26,972 nucleotides of DNA from Holophaga sp. (GTDB lineage: Bacteria > Acidobacteriota > Holophagae > Holophagales > Holophagaceae), in the NCBI GenBank assembly GCA_031292735.1, contig JARLGP010000232.1, forward strand, positions 1-26,972, in the 5' to 3' direction. Positions within the stretch are counted from its first letter, which is position 1, and every line of letters begins with the position of its first letter. Both the position numbers and the translations under genes were made by a program. Shown piece after piece: positions 26,238-26,972 of the stretch. Below the pieces are notes generated by a model. The model made no database searches, was not told where the DNA came from, and was given only the letters and a program-made list of their open reading frames with translations.

Positions 26238-26972
26238 ATGCCCGTAACGCTCGGCAACCTTGAGCTCCGCCTGGAGTCCTCCCGGCGCTGGCCGTGGCTG
26301 GGCTTCGCCCGCCGCCATCCGCTCCTGGTGGCCGGCGCGGCGCTGCTGCTGGTCATGGCGGTGCTGGCCCTGGCGGCGCCCTGGATCACCCGCCAGGACC
26401 CGGCGGAGATGGACATCCTGCACCGGCTGCAGGGGCCGTCCGCCGCCCACCGGTTCGGCACCGACGCCCTGGGCCGCGACGTGTTCTCGCGCACCCTGTG
26501 GGGCGGCCGGGTCTCCCTGCTGGTGGGCATCAGCGTGGCCCTCACGGCCACCTGCGTGGGCGTGCTGATCGGCATGGTGGCCGGCTTCTTCCGCCTGGCC
26601 GACACCCTGATCATGCGGGTGATGGACGGCATGATGGCCATTCCCGGGATCCTGCTGGCGGTGGCCCTGATGACCGTGGCCCGGGCCAGCGTGCGCACCG
26701 TGGTGATCGCCATCGCCGTGCCGGAGATCCCCCGGGTGGTGCGGCTGGTGCGCTCCCTGGTGCTGATCGTCCGGGAGCAGCCCTACATCCAGGCCGCCGA
26801 GGCCATCGGCACCCGCTCCTGGCTGGTGCTGCTGCGCCACGTGCTGCCCAACATCGTCACCCCGCTCATCGTCCAGGCCACCTTCATCTGCGCCTCGGCG
26901 GTGATCTTCGAGGCCTACCTGAGCTTCCTGGGGGCCGGCACCCCGCCGGAGATCCCCAGCTGGGGCAACATG
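26238..26972 (+). CDS. Peptide-type ABC transporter permease, DppC-like (cut by window end)
   Basis: The first 245 residues are present and the frame is open to the last base. Residues 1-50 contain the first membrane segment (HPLLVAGAALLLVMAVLALAAPWI), then HRFGTDALGRDVFSRTLWGGRVSLLVG, the conserved entry of DppC/OppC permeases, and the ATPase-contact loop QAAEAIGTRSWLVLLRHVLPNIV. AAGGAA lies about 7 nt before the ATG, which is 9 nt after the DppB-like stop. About 40-50 C-terminal residues and presumably the ATPase genes lie beyond the window. Confidence 0.92.
   Translation, partial: MPVTLGNLELRLESSRRWPWLGFARRHPLLVAGAALLLVMAVLALAAPWITRQDPAEMDILHRLQGPSAAHRFGTDALGRDVFSRTLWGGRVSLLVGISVALTATCVGVLIGMVAGFFRLADTLIMRVMDGMMAIPGILLAVALMTVARASVRTVVIAIAVPEIPRVVRLVRSLVLIVREQPYIQAAEAIGTRSWLVLLRHVLPNIVTPLIVQATFICASAVIFEAYLSFLGAGTPPEIPSWGNM

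Overview
The window is about 27 kb of GC-rich, densely coding bacterial chromosome. Coding frames end mostly in G or C. The organism looks like a free-living Gram-negative heterotroph, because there are periplasmic binding proteins with export signals, a lipoprotein, fused-permease importers and a molybdo-flavoenzyme. The lineage cannot be fixed from this sequence. A GC-rich acidobacterium (Holophaga/Geothrix-like) or a proteobacterium would both fit, and this is only a guess. I saw no rRNA, tRNA, CRISPR array, insertion sequence, integrase or phage gene.

Layout, left to right. (1) 81-923 (+) is an EamA/DMT-type transporter, preceded by a near-perfect 36-nt inverted repeat and a -10 box almost touching the start codon. 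(2) 932-4590 (-) is a two-gene xanthine-dehydrogenase-type operon. The upstream gene (2Fe-2S plus FAD subunit) is split by an in-frame TAG, and the molybdenum subunit is intact. A sigma70-like promoter lies about 200 nt upstream, so the mRNA would carry a long leader with three consecutive hairpins. (3) 4828-6631 holds three poorly characterised genes: a small, probably exported protein, a secreted bulb-lectin-like protein with a duplicated C-terminal motif, and an orphan 110-136 residue protein with no convincing start. (4) 6684-9821 (-) is a DHA2-type MFS exporter followed by an OLD/YbjD-type ATPase-TOPRIM protein. (5) 10020-12764 (-) is a prolyl oligopeptidase and an FAH-family acylpyruvate hydrolase.

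(6) 12868-18629 (+) is the best-defined system: a five-gene 2-aminoethylphosphonate (AEP) operon. It encodes a periplasmic binding protein, an ATPase, a fused two-domain permease, PhnW transaminase and PhnX phosphonatase. Together these would import AEP and break it down to acetaldehyde, alanine and phosphate. It ends at a perfect 30-bp palindrome facing a convergent orphan PstS-like phosphate-binding lipoprotein (18680-19726, -). (7) 19906-21371 (+) is thiM-thiE (thiamine salvage), convergent with a LysR regulator (21378-22307, -). (8) 22366-23361 (-) is an Aah1-type adenine deaminase. It is divergent from an oligopeptide-type ABC importer (23672 to the window edge, +) whose second permease is cut by the end of the window.

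Taken together the region is about scavenging: phosphonate to phosphate, purines (adenine deaminase and xanthine dehydrogenase at opposite ends), peptides and thiazole/thiamine. No wholly new system is evident. The most worthwhile leads are the amber codon and the structured leader of the xanthine dehydrogenase operon, the lectin-like protein with its repeated tail, and the pairing of the AEP operon with an orphan phosphate-binding lipoprotein.
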